Source of the DNA: Climacium dendroides
Lineage: Eukaryota > Streptophyta > Bryopsida > Hypnales > Climaciaceae
DNA length: 64,000 nt
Assembly: GCA_950106755.1 (NCBI GenBank)
Contig: OX467087.1
Location: forward strand, 23,564,047-23,628,046
Reading direction: 5' to 3'
Part shown: positions 11,379 to 22,136 of the stretch, piece by piece
Numbering within the stretch: the stretch's first letter is position 1
Layout of the letters: each line of letters starts with the position of its first letter
The notes under the pieces: generated by a model
Seen by the model: the letters and a program-made list of their open reading frames with translations, nothing else
The model's database searches: none
What the model was told of the DNA's origin: nothing
Position numbers and translations under genes: made by a program

Positions 11379-13549
11379 CTACTTCCCCAACACTGTGCTC
11401 TGCCCCAGTACCGGGGCCCCGCTCCCTGCTATCTTGTTAGGGACCGTGCTCATGCCCACCACACCATCAGACGGTGCCAGGCTGTGGCTCAGACTCGAAT
11501 TACTCCGTTGGTTCCCAGCAGCCTCCAGTCGTTTCCAAGTCAATTCCCGTGTCTCTTCGATCCCTTTCGCTTTAGCTTCATCTTCCTGATACTTGCGTTG
11601 GCATTCTTGAAACAGCTCCTGGTCCATCTCCAGGAACATTTTCCGCACGTTCAGCGTCAGTCCGTGAACGGCCTGATTCCAGTGGCTGCGAGTATTCCTC
11701 TCTAAAGCGGGGAAAATGATGGGGAGCACAACCTGCCGATTCTGGGCCACCAGACTCACGATGTGGTCGTTGTTCCACAGAAAAAGCGCCCGCTCTGCAA
11801 CCTACAGCGCTCACACCATCAAACCAAACGTCTCATCAGAGGGAATCAACTTCAAACCCACACTGTCCAACAGCCCTCCACCACGTCGACTCAACCCTAT
11901 GTTGTGACGCTACACGGGACCCCTCCGCCCCATATCGACTACACAAATACTGGTCCACGACATCTTTCCGGTTGAGTCCCACTAAAATGCGGGGCATCAA
12001 TAAGTTATGCCCCGCCAGTAACGGATGCTTCCAGACACATAATCCCATCCTTCGAGGATCCAATCAAACATCGTAAAACGACTCACAATGCCAATTCATA
12101 GGCACTCAACGCTCAAATCAACCAGATAACGCAATGCACCCAGTACTTGCACGTCAAAACAACGCATAACTCAACCCAGTAACGACCTAATGCAACGCGG
12201 TAGAAACTCTCCGAACCCTAACTTCCAAAACAAAATCACAACGGACGCCCAAGCGGCGATCACATCACCCGTAACACATTCACCGCCCAGCCCCATCGCT
12301 GGCCCCAAGCACGCACCTGGAAATGGGAACTGTTCAGGCAACGACCGATCTGACGAAACAAAGGGACCATGCAACGCTGGAACTCCGCGCTCTGAGTCGC
12401 CTCCAACACCTCCTCCAGCTCACCCAGAAATAAAACCTCCTTCTGGCTGTTCGTCACAGGCCAGTAACGAAGAAGACCGCGGATCACCACGTCCGCCAGC
12501 TTGAAGTCCTTCTCCACGAACTGGATGATGCAGTAAGAAAGCTGCTGGTGGTACATAGAAACGCACTTCGGCTTGTGCAGAGGGATCAAAGCACGAACAA
12601 GAAACATCTTGTGCTCCTCCTTCAGAGGAAGCGCGAAACCGTTGATGATGCTACCCAGAATCTCCAAAAGCTCCGCCACACCGTTGTGCTTCTCCGTCTC
12701 GAAAATGAAACGGTAAAAGATGTTGTTGATCGCCTTACGGATGAACGGACGGTGAACCATGAACTTACCGTAAATCCGGTGCAAGATCGTCTTCAAATAC
12801 TCACGCTCGCGAGGGTCCTCGCTGTCGAACAGCTCAAGCAGACGAAGCACGAACGAGTGGTCGATGTAACGCTTCGCCAGCTTCGCGTCCGTCTCGCTCG
12901 AAACCACGTAACGGAGCAGAAACTCGTACACGATCTGAAGGTGCGGCCACGCAGGCTCCATCGTAGGCTCCTCCTCCTCCGGGTCGAAATTGTCCGAACC
13001 CGTGTTCTCGTGGGACGAAGGCGGAAGCGTACGGAAAAGGTTCGAAGAAAGCATCTTCGTGATGTCCTCGAACACGGCCTCCGTGAACTTACCCGAACCC
13101 GAAGTCACGTAGTCCACCAGCTCCAACAGAGTCTGACGCTTGATCTCCTTCTCCTTCACGTTCTTCGTCGGATCCGTGAAGTCGAACGTGTAGCAGCACA
13201 GAGCAAGCTTCCGCGCGAACAAACTCTGACGGTCAGACGTAGGCACGTCACGGAACGAAGGCAGCGCCTCGAAGCTCCCATTCGGCATCTTCCCAGGACC
13301 CGATCGACCCACGCCCGACGCCTGCACACCGGAAGCTCCAGACACCTTCGGCGCAGGGGCGCCAGCTGCTGACGCTCCACCGACACCCCCGCGCGCTCCC
13401 ACGCCGTTGTTGGCAGTCCCACTCCCCTTGCCGACCGACGACTGACCCGCGGGACCGGACGAAGACGCACTCGACAACACCGCATCCGCCTTCTCGTCGC
13501 TCTTCCCCTTCGTCCCGCGCTGCATCACGCGCTTCAGCTTGAAAACCAT
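11379..13549 (-). CDS. PP2A B' (B56) regulatory subunit, copy 1
   Basis: Predicted 551-residue regulatory B subunit of protein phosphatase 2A. The B56 family binds the A/C core and selects substrates, mainly through LxxIxE motifs. Exon 1 is 13549-12317 (411 codons, donor GTGCGT) and exon 2 is 11801-11379 (140 residues plus stop, acceptor TGTAG), joined in phase 0. The junction restores the family signature [17 protein letters not shown]. Residues 1-92 are a Ser/Gly/Ala-rich tail; the B56 helical-repeat domain runs from about 94 to 500 and includes HRIYGKF (257-263), a conserved segment of the peptide-binding groove, and later [27 protein letters not shown]. The start was chosen at [10 protein letters not shown] because upstream in-frame sequence is leader-like. 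The gene is head-to-head with a second copy at 26187. Exon 1 is almost identical to that copy, while exon 2 and the C-terminal tail are diverged. Confidence 0.93.
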
Positions 13550-13994
13550 CGCTCCCCGATTCAAGACCTCTCCAAACCCTCCTAAACCTAAAACCGCTCT
13601 CCCTGGCGATGCCACTCCCGCACCAATTGCAGCATTGGCCAATGTGTCCCAATCCTCTCTCTCACAAGTCCAAATACGCCTCACACTCCAACTCTCACGC
13701 ACATCCCTTACGCCTGCATTCGGAGAATGCCAATGGACCGGGCGAAATCAACGTCGGCTCCACCGGGCAGACATGCCGCCAACCACATCCCCGACTCCAC
13801 CCCGGAGTCCAACGCCAATGGCACGCGATAAACCTCACCAACACACACACCTCCCCCAGCCACGCCGCACCTCCCGCTCTCCCATCACAGCCTCCTGCTC
13901 CTCGGACGCCCAACAAGCATCCCCAATTCAGAGTCCGCAACCTAGCCTCAACCCTGGCAATGCAACCTACCCGCCACTGCGCTTCCTCATTTCG
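12317..13994 (-). repeat. Inverted duplicate block, arm 1 (PP2A exon 1 plus leader)
   Basis: This 1,678-bp block is the reverse complement of 25742-27419 with no length difference. The overlapping reading frames I compared across it are identical except at one base (13235 here, 26501 there), which is silent in the PP2A frame. Similarity falls abruptly just inside the intron and, more gradually, upstream of 13994, where diverged similarity continues to about 14150. Confidence 0.9.
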
Positions 13995-14150
13995 TCTCCT
14001 CACAGAACTCTCCTTCAAATCTCCGCACCTCGGCGGAAGCCACCAGAACCGAAGCTCCAAGGACCGATCCGCAAGCGCACATTCTCCCCGCCAGTGCCAA
14101 ACCCTAGACAGGAGTTCTAGAATGCGAACCTCACCTGAAAGCAGCGCACA
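13550..14150 (-). promoter_or_regulatory. 5' leader and proximal promoter of PP2A B' copy 1
   Basis: GC-rich sequence upstream of the chosen ATG is shared with the second PP2A copy: identical to 13994, then similar with gaps to about 14150. Conservation up to that point suggests that the untranslated leader was part of the duplicated unit. No TATA box is obvious at a fixed distance, and the transcription start cannot be placed from sequence alone. Confidence 0.5.
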
Positions 14151-16489
14151 GCTGGTGCTTCAAAAATTCAACGGCGAAGCATCTGGCAAAACCTGAAGCC
14201 TGCAGCTCGCGGACCAGCACCCCTCGCGTTTCCTGCTACTCCATATCCGCCCTCTTGTCCTCCCAGCAGTTTTCTCCAAAGCAGGAGCATGGGAAGGAAG
14301 AGAAGCATTGGTTCCCTCCAACCCTACCACTCATCTACATACTACTGTGAGCACTGCGAAATCCTCGCAAAGCCTCGAGAAGCCTTCGGTTGCAAACATT
14401 GGATTTCAAAACCCTAAACTCTCGTTCACGGAGTTTGAAACAAATGGGGAGCAACACCGGACTTCGGAGTGCACATGCCTTCTTCACTTCTTCAGTTCTT
14501 CCTCCTTCCAGACTTTGTTGCGCTCGTGCGAGACCAACGGTTTGGATCCTTTCGTGGCTAGCATCGTGCGGTCGTCGTTGATTTCTTGCTGTTCCCCCTT
14601 TTGTGTGAGAGAGCATCGTTTGATCACCCTCTTTACAGTTTCATAATCTATTTGGGAGCCAATGGGAAGACCGTCTTTATGGTAGAAAATCATGAGTTGG
14701 CTTACGTGGAATGATGGTGAGAAATTTTGGATCAATTTGAAATTTTCTCCTTTGGTTGAAAGGTGATTCTCGTGGGAAGAAATCATGTCTAGACTTTTTT
14801 TCAAAATGATGAAAAACCATATCAATAGTGTAGATTGCAGATTCTAGGATAGTGATAATATTCATGAATCATCTCAAAATCACAACTTGAGGATTCTAGG
14901 ATAGTGATAATATTCATGAATCATCTTAAAGTCATAAAGTCGTGCAAAACATAGAGAGGTTTGTGTTGATACTACATGAAAAATGCATTGAAGTGGTACA
15001 AACTTGATGCATAATTATACATGTAGCAATGGTTTGGGTTTTCATTTTTCAAATTCAAATTCAACTGAATTTTTTAGTATGATTGTATTCTAAAAAAACA
15101 AAATGTAATTTACGTTTGAAAAGAAAGAAAGCAACTATACTATAAGGCTCTCTTCATTGTAGTAGTGGTTCATTTTTTGAACAAGGTCCTACTTCAACTT
15201 AATCACATGTAGTTTCTATTAATAAAGAGTCTCTTCCCATGTTGTCCTAAGCCAAAAAACATCTAACCATTTGACACAAATATTACTTGTTATTGTATAA
15301 TTTTTAAGCATTTTTTATATAGGGAAAACACGAACCTTTCATTTAATGCAAGTGTGTAGAAAATTATTATAATTTTTGACACCTAAACTTGAAATGCATT
15401 TCAAACTTCGTAGAATTCAAACTTTATTTGTATTTAATTACAAAAATTATATTGATATAAAGTTTTTATTTTTTTCAACACATACAACACATTTCAATTA
15501 TATAATGATCATCAATATCATACTCATATCATAGTGTAGAAAATATTGCAATTCATATATTTTGCAATAGGCATTTGTGTGATTTTTTGAAACCACATCT
15601 TTTGTTTGTTGTTAACATATAATATTTGAAAAAATATCCAAGTTCAATTGCCATTAAAAAAAATTAATTGATTTTAAATAATACACATGTTTTTAGAATG
15701 CAAAAAATCATTCACTTTTCATCTCGTCAAATTTAAGTTTGCTCCACTATTCATCTAATCATCTCACATCTCTTTGTATAATTTATATGCCTTGGTATAA
15801 ACCTTTAGAGTTTTGTCTTTGAGGATGGACTTTTTATTGGTATAAAAATGTTATATTTGCATGCCTATGAAAAAATCTAAAAGTACTTGTAGGATTTAAA
15901 CAATGTCATTATATACATAATTACTAATAAGAAAAATTCTCCTACAAGAGCAACCTTGACACTAAATATTTTATAATAAACTAGTGGTTGGCGCTTGCTT
16001 TGCTACGCATTGACTATATTACTTTCATCAATTTCTCATGTGATAGAATGTAGATTAATAAAGTGTGTATAATCTTTAAATGAAAATATTAACATCTTCA
16101 TACAATATTCTTTGGAAATACATATATTGTGCAATAGAAAGTAATTAAAGAAAATCTTTATATCATAATTTTTTTTTTTTAAATCTTTGCAAACATGAAA
16201 ACATTGCAAGGACACCACCACTTGATAAATTCATAAATTTCTTCACTTACAAACAATGGTGACCAAATTTGAAGAATTGAAATGCAAATTTGTCAAATTG
16301 CAAAGACTTTGTAAATACTTTGTTGTAGAATCCAAAATTGCTTCAATCTAATAAAGCTTCAAATCATTTGGTAGTAAGAAAAGAACATTAGAATTGAAAA
16401 CAATTAAAGCTTAAAAAATCATAGAATTGTGGAAGTAAAATGAAGCATGAAGCAAAGAAATATGAAACCTCCATAATTTTACTATACCT
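14151..16489. other. Intergenic: GC-rich flank then AT-rich spacer
   Basis: From 14151 to about 14650 the sequence stays GC-rich with open frames on both strands but no recognised domain; it may be distal promoter of PP2A copy 1 or a gene relic. A short duplicated phrase GGATTCTAGGATAGTGATAA-like occurs near 14843 and 14890. After 14.9 kb the DNA is AT-rich and I see no gene. Confidence 0.45.
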
Positions 16490-16642
16490 CTATAATATCA
16501 CATTTTAACACTGTGTGATATTATAGAAGTGAAATGGCCATTGGAACTCTATAATACCACATTGTGTACAAATATGATATTAGAGAGGGATTGGGCCTTT
16601 GTAATATCACACAGTGTAAAAATGTGATATTACGGAAGGCCT
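16490..16642. repeat. Three consecutive hairpins sharing a stem sequence
   Basis: Stem 1 is CTATAATATCACA (16490-16502) paired with TGTGATATTATAG (16514-16526). Stem 2 (about 16548-16588) is an imperfect version, CTCTATAATA...TATTAGAGAG. Stem 3 (about 16593-16642) pairs GGCCTTTGTAATATCACA with TGTGATATTACGGAAGGCC, allowing one bulge. The run looks like a small compound fold-back element. It is non-coding. Confidence 0.7.
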
Positions 16643-18040
16643 TGTGATTTTAGTAGTATGATAATAGTTGTAAAATATGATCTATAGATTATATATGTCC
16701 ACATGGTGATCAACTAGTATACAAAGTAATGTTTTTCAATAATATTTGAAGCTAGAATTATTATTTTTTTCCTAAAATCAATTGTATCTTAATTGAATGT
16801 TTGTGATTTTTACACAAAAAGTTTCTCTTTAATTTCAAAATTCTAAGTTCTAATCATTTTGATTTTTAAAGATTTTTATTTTATAAGTCATTATCGAGGG
16901 ATTGTTTTTTGAATTGAAAAAGTTATTTTTTGAGTTTAGGCCTACTAATATCCTTTGAATTATACAATATTTGCAAAGTAAAATCTTCAAAATGTATATT
17001 CTACAAATGTTAAAGAGTTAACAAAAGTTGAGTCTTAAAAAAAATTGATGGATGAAAAATGCATTTTTGTACTCCTGGAATGTGTTTGCATTCATCCATT
17101 GTTTAAAATTTGAGCACCTTGGCCTTTAGGGATTAAGGAGTTAAAATCTAAAGGATACAACTAAAAATCTCCTTAAAACATCTAAAATCTTTGAAATTAT
17201 GTTCTATGTAGAACAAGCTCTTAGAAGATCAAAAAAGCCTCAAGCATCAAGATCGAAGACAAAAACATTGAATGTATTAAAAGTATGGCTTTTGATTTTT
17301 TTAAATTTTACATTAATAGGACCCTCATGATGTTAGGTATAATTGTTTAGAAGTAATCTATGTGGACACATTTTTTTTAAATTACAAATTTTTATTATAT
17401 TGACAAAGAATCAAGTGAAATTTATTTCTAGATTATTCAAATAGAATAATAAAATGATTGATTTCATAGATAATCATATTAATTTGCATCAACAAAGTAT
17501 CCATCTTGAATTCAAGTGTCAATCTTTAAGAGGTCTATAGCTTCAAATGTATAGGCCTTTTGTTGATTTTTGACCAACTATGGTGTCCTTTTGTCCTTGA
17601 GATTACAACACTCAATACAAAAAACAACTAAAGTTTTAAAAATGTAAAACAATCGTTTCATTAGGTTATGATTCTTTCATTCACAATGTATAATTTAAAT
17701 AGCTTGACCTCTCATCTTCTATACATCATTTAGCTAGCCAACTGTTATGAAGCTTCATAATTTAACATCAACACATTTTGAATTTTTGGTTGTCAATTGA
17801 GAACTTTCAAATATAATGCAGTAGATCCCTAACAGTTTGAAGTCATTCTCATTAGATAATTGATCTGATTTGATGTGGAATCAAAGCTTATTTTCAAAAA
17901 ATATATTTAAAAATTATTTTCAAGCATTTTGAAATTTCATACTGTGGTCTCATGACTATAGTATTTTTTGTTGTAAAACCTTTTTGTAGTGGTAATTTTC
18001 TTGAATTTTCCATAGTATTACAGTATTTGGGGTTTAATTC
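16643..18040. other. AT-rich intergenic region, nothing recognised
   Basis: No reading frame with a domain, no RNA gene and no clear repeat was recognised in this stretch. Confidence 0.5.
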
Positions 18041-19320
18041 TTTATAGTTGTTAGTCAGTTGGGCTTGTAGCAGTAGTTCATCTATAGTTGCAAGTTTATG
18101 GATGAAAGGGGTACAAACTATAGTGGCGGTTAGGAGCTGTCAGGCGAAGCAGGTGAAAACTATTGCGCGCAGCTTTTTCTCTCTCAGTCTGGAATGCGAG
18201 TTCAGAGCTCCTGCGCGATGGTGTCCGACAGTACATGTGTGAGCGTGGTGGAGATCTATAGTGCGTTGGGCGATTAGGCTGAGCGCAATGATTTCTATAG
18301 TTGATGCGTAGTTTGATAGTACGGATTCGATAGTTGTTATTAGGAGCAGAGTGGTGAATGCGAGGATCTATTGTAATATTTTAAGTTGTAATGCAAAACA
18401 GAGATGATTGGAAATCAATTGTTGTGTGCGAGTTATGTTTTCCATTGCCTTCAATTCCATGTGTGATGAATCTGGGATGGTTGTCTTATCTATTGTGAAT
18501 GAATTTGTGGTGAATGCTGTGAATGGTAGTTTATCTATAGAACGGGTTTGCCGCTTGTGAGTATATGTGTATTCTGGAATCGATGGAATGGGAATTGGAG
18601 TATATACAATTGTTTGATGGCTGAATTTATAGACTAACTGTGGGTGAATTTAATTGTGTTCAATGGAGAATATTTTGAGTGCATAGGATTAGTATGTATA
18701 ATGTTTTATCTATAGTGAGCATGATGTTGGGTCAGAGAGTCTATAGTGAGAAGATGGAGGTTGTCTATGCTGTAGATTGATAGATTCATAATCGGGTAAA
18801 ATCGATAGAGTGTTTGAGTGAACAATTGTTTGAAAGTATTCGAGATGCTGTTTTTAGAGCACAATCTATAGTGGAGAGAGCAGAATATACAAAGCAATCC
18901 TAATTGTAATTGCGATAGAATTTGAGAGATCAATAGCTTGGAAGCCTTTGTATGGCTGTGTCCATAGTTGCTGAGAAGTTCTCTAACACCTATTGAAACT
19001 GGAGCCGCCTGAGAAAGAAATCAACGATTGATGCAGTTGGTTGGTGAGACAAATCTATAGAAGATTGTGGCTGGTGGATTTGAGAGCTAATGAAAAGCTA
19101 TAGGAGAGAGACAAAACTGATAAGTTTCAGATCCGGTTTCAATTATAATAAATTTAGATCTTATCTATGATAAATGTAGGACTGAAATATTTTTCCCCTC
19201 CTTCAATTGTGCATAAACCAAAGAATGGATTAAATCTATTTCTTTATTAAATTACCCATTGCACTTTGTCTCTCTGAGAACGAACTCTAACTATAGGAAT
19301 TCTTCAATGGTTCATCCATT
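18041..19320. other. Composition island with recurrent CTATAG hexamer
   Basis: This 1.3-kb stretch is less AT-rich than its surroundings. It contains the palindromic hexamer CTATAG eleven times by hand count: 18082, 18118, 18256, 18295, 18535, 18710, 18741, 18866, 19055, 19098 and 19291. Several occurrences share the context ATCTATAGT. The spacing is irregular, so it is not a tandem repeat. No protein domain is recognised. It could be a non-coding transcript, a decayed gene or an array of binding sites. Confidence 0.45.
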
Positions 19321-20246
19321 GTAGAAAACCAAACTACACATGCCCAAATTTTAAAATCTTCAATCAATTGTCATTGATAGTGTGATGTAGAATAAAAATC
19401 TAAAAATTTGAAGAATATTTTATAAAAAATCTATAATTTCAATATATTATTACAATATTTAAATTTAATCAATTATAATTTATTTATAAACTATGAATAT
19501 AATTATTTCATTAATCATTAATTGGAAGAATTAATTTGAATAAAAAAATAGAATTTTGACTATATATAAAAATTTATTTAAAAATATTTGGAATTGTCCA
19601 AAATAACATTCACAAAATTGTTAAAACAACTACACTAAAATGAAATCTTATCTCCATTTTTAGTTGGCCTAATTTACTTCTTATTTTAGATTGCATTAAA
19701 ATCTTTTTTTGACTTATTTTTTAGTGACAAATAGGTACAATTTCATGCAATCTAATATTATTGTATTATTGTCTTCCTAAATTATGGGTCAAATTTCAAT
19801 CCTTGCAAACAAAAAAAATTAAGAAGACAATTGAAATTAATAAATTTGATCGCAAGTATATCTTACAATCATTCTAAAAGAATGCAAGTTGAATAAGAAT
19901 TCAAATAAAGTCTAAAACAAGAAGTTAATTAGAGACAAATGAAAAGTGACATTTCATAAAACAACAAAAGTAGTGTTTTATGACTACAAAATATGACTGC
20001 AATGAGTCGTAAAATCAAAAAATATGAATCACGTAGAAATCACTGTAGATGACTCGGAATATGACTGACTCTATTCGTTTCAAAGCAGTCGCTTTAAACA
20101 TTAGTCATATTGGCAATCATATGGATTGATGGGTATAAATATCCATATTTAGCCATAGTATGTCAACGTGGCATATACTTTGACTATCATAGGGGGGTCT
20201 TGACTTTTTCTTGAGTTGCTTAGGCAAACAAAAAAATCCTACGTGG

Positions 20247-20702
20247 AATATGACTATGATGAGTCATATTTTGCAGTGACATGGAATATGACTACAAGGA
20301 GTTATATTTTTTGATGACATGGAATATGACTGCGGTGAGTCATATTTTGTAGTGATGTGGAATATGACTGTGATGAGTCATATTTTACAGTAATGTGAAA
20401 TATGACTACGGTGAGTCATATTTTGTAGTGATGTAGAATATAATTGCGGTCAGTCATATTTTTGGATGACACGAAATATGACTATGGTGAGTCATATGTT
20501 TGGTTAATGAGGAATATGACTACTGTGAGTCATATTTTATAGTAATGTGAAATATGACTACTGTGAGTCATATTTTATAGTAATGTGAAATATGACTTTT
20601 CCCAATCATATTTTAAAATGATGTGTAAAACAATTCTTTTTAGTCATATTTTTTGATGATTTGTAAAATGACTATGTGTAGTCATACATCAACATAATTT
20701 AA
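20247..20702 (+). repeat. 38-bp tandem array, ~12 copies
   Basis: AATATGAC starts at 20247, 20285, 20323, 20361 and 20399, then in variant or exact form every 38 bp to about 20665. The spacing never changes over twelve units. Each unit contains a small palindrome of the form ATATGACT, seven or eight bases, AGTCATAT. The unit ends in a GTAGTGATGTGG-like spacer. Copies differ at scattered positions. This resembles the subterminal repeat arrays of CACTA-type elements. Confidence 0.85.
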
Positions 20703-21119
20703 TAGTTAAGTAAGAGAATTCATTTAATTAAAAATGAATACATATGATTTCTTAAATGGGCAAAAATTTATCACATTAGAACAAAAAAAATGTGATTTTT
20801 TTCAATAACATTTATTAGTTACTAACACAAAATATATCACAATGGCTCTTTATATATGTATATTTTCACATACTTGTAGAACCTATATTCCAACAAAAAT
20901 GTAAAGATGTTACCTCTTTTGTATTGCAAGTAGCCTTCAATAACTTCATTTCAACCTCCAATGCCTACATGTATAAACAAGAAGGTTAGTTTTCAATAAA
21001 TGAACAATATAATTCAAACTTCAAAGATTTAAAGCACTATAAAATATGTAAACATATTTAAGATTTAAAAAAATTATAATCATTATATATTCAAAAATTA
21101 TAAATAACCAAAAAAATAA

Positions 21120-21640
21120 CAATGATGATAGAGGGACTAAGAAACAAAAAGTAGCAAAGAAGAAGAAGCAAAAACTAAGTGACATTATGACTGCAAAATA
21201 TGACTAGGAGGCAAGAAGAAGCAAAACCTCATATGAAAGAAGAAACAAAAGTTAGGAGGTAAGAAGAAGCAAAATCTAAGAAGGAAGGAGTAAAACTTAA
21301 GAAAGAAGAAAAAGCGAAATCTAAAAAGGAAGAAAAAATAAAACTTAAGAAGGAAGAAAAAGCGAAATTCAAAAAAGAAGAAGAATCAAAATCTAAGAAA
21401 CAAGAAGAAACAAAACTTAAGAAGAAAAAAGAAATAAAAGTTAAAAGGCAAGAAGAAGCAAAACCTAAGAAGAAAAAACAAAAGCTAAGACTTAGGAAGA
21501 AGAAGCAAAACCTAAGAAGCAAGAAAAAGTAAGAAGAAGCAAGAAAAAAAAAAACCTAAGAGGCAACAAGAAGCAAAACTTAAGAAATAACAAAAACAAA
21601 AAAGAAGGAACAAAAAAGAAAGAAGAAAGGACAAAAAGAG
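21120..21640 (+). repeat. Purine-rich low-complexity repeat
   Basis: The plus strand is almost wholly A and G with repeats of AAGAAGAAGCAAAACCTAAG and variants. It yields a spurious Phe/Ser/Leu-rich open frame on the minus strand (21229-21522). It is interpreted as an expanded microsatellite or minisatellite, not a gene. Confidence 0.75.
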
Positions 21641-21651
21641 GAGTGGTTACA

Positions 21652-21740
21652 AAAAGTGGTGGCTAGAGTTTCAAAACCCTAATTTAGTGGCGGCTAGGGT
21701 TTCAAAACCCTATTTTGTAGTGTCTAAGATTTCAAAATCC
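21652..21740 (+). repeat. ~40-bp tandem repeat, about 2.5 copies
   Basis: The phrase GTGGCGGCTAGGGTTTCAAA with AACCCTA after it recurs near 21652, 21688 and, decayed, 21719. It lies at the end of the purine-rich stretch. Confidence 0.6.
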
Positions 21741-22136
21741 TAAATTAGTGGCAACTATAAAAAATTGACTTTCAAAAAATATGATTGAGAAAAAATATGA
21801 CTAGGTACTTTCTAATCATATTTACTACCCAAATTGTTTTGGGGCTGCCCTAAAAGAAAAAAATCATGAAGATGTGATTGTAAAATATGACTAAAAAAAA
21901 TGATTAGAAAATATGATCGGGCGTTTCCTAAATATATTTCCTACCGTTCTGTATGAAGTATTTTGGTATTCCCAATGGCCATATATTATATGGCCATGAT
22001 GTATAAGGCTAAAATATGACTCACAGTCATATTTGCAGTCATATTTTTTTTACCTTCAAAATTATGACTACAAGCAATCGCTAGTCATCCTCAGTCATAT
22101 TTTTGCAGTCATAAAATACAAGATTTCTTGTAGTGT

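Larger units (their letters stand above)
19973..22136. mobile_element. Putative non-autonomous DNA element with subterminal repeats
   Basis: The right end reads TTTCTTGTAGTG at 22125-22136, the CACTA-type terminus seen elsewhere in the window. Just inside it are copies of CAGTCATATTTTTGCAGTCA. Reverse-complemented, this matches the left region (TTTTATGACTACAAAATATG, 19976 onward). Between them lie a 38-bp tandem array, a purine-rich low-complexity stretch and a ~40-bp tandem repeat. The outermost left terminus is not intact and no target duplication was found, so the boundaries and class are tentative. No transposase is encoded. Confidence 0.4.

Noticed and set aside
12548..13372. 274-residue open frame on the plus strand opposite PP2A exon 1 (also at 26364-27188)
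   Set aside because: It is an antisense shadow of a GC-rich coding exon, rich in Arg/Leu/His/Val, with no domain of its own. Its conservation is explained by the homogenised exon.
14484..14825. 113-residue minus-strand frame with a Lys/Glu-rich end
   Set aside because: No domain was recognised, it spans a sharp composition boundary, and no splice partners were found. Left as unassigned.
20247..20702. Regular 38-bp repeats that might suggest a CRISPR array
   Set aside because: There are no unique spacers between identical repeats; the whole unit repeats with drift, in plant-like DNA. The same applies to the 43-bp array at 60805-61930.
21229..21522. Phe/Ser/Leu-rich minus-strand frame that could suggest a membrane protein
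   Set aside because: It is the complement of a purine-rich AAGAAG-type repeat. The regular FLSF pattern follows from the DNA repeat and not from selection.
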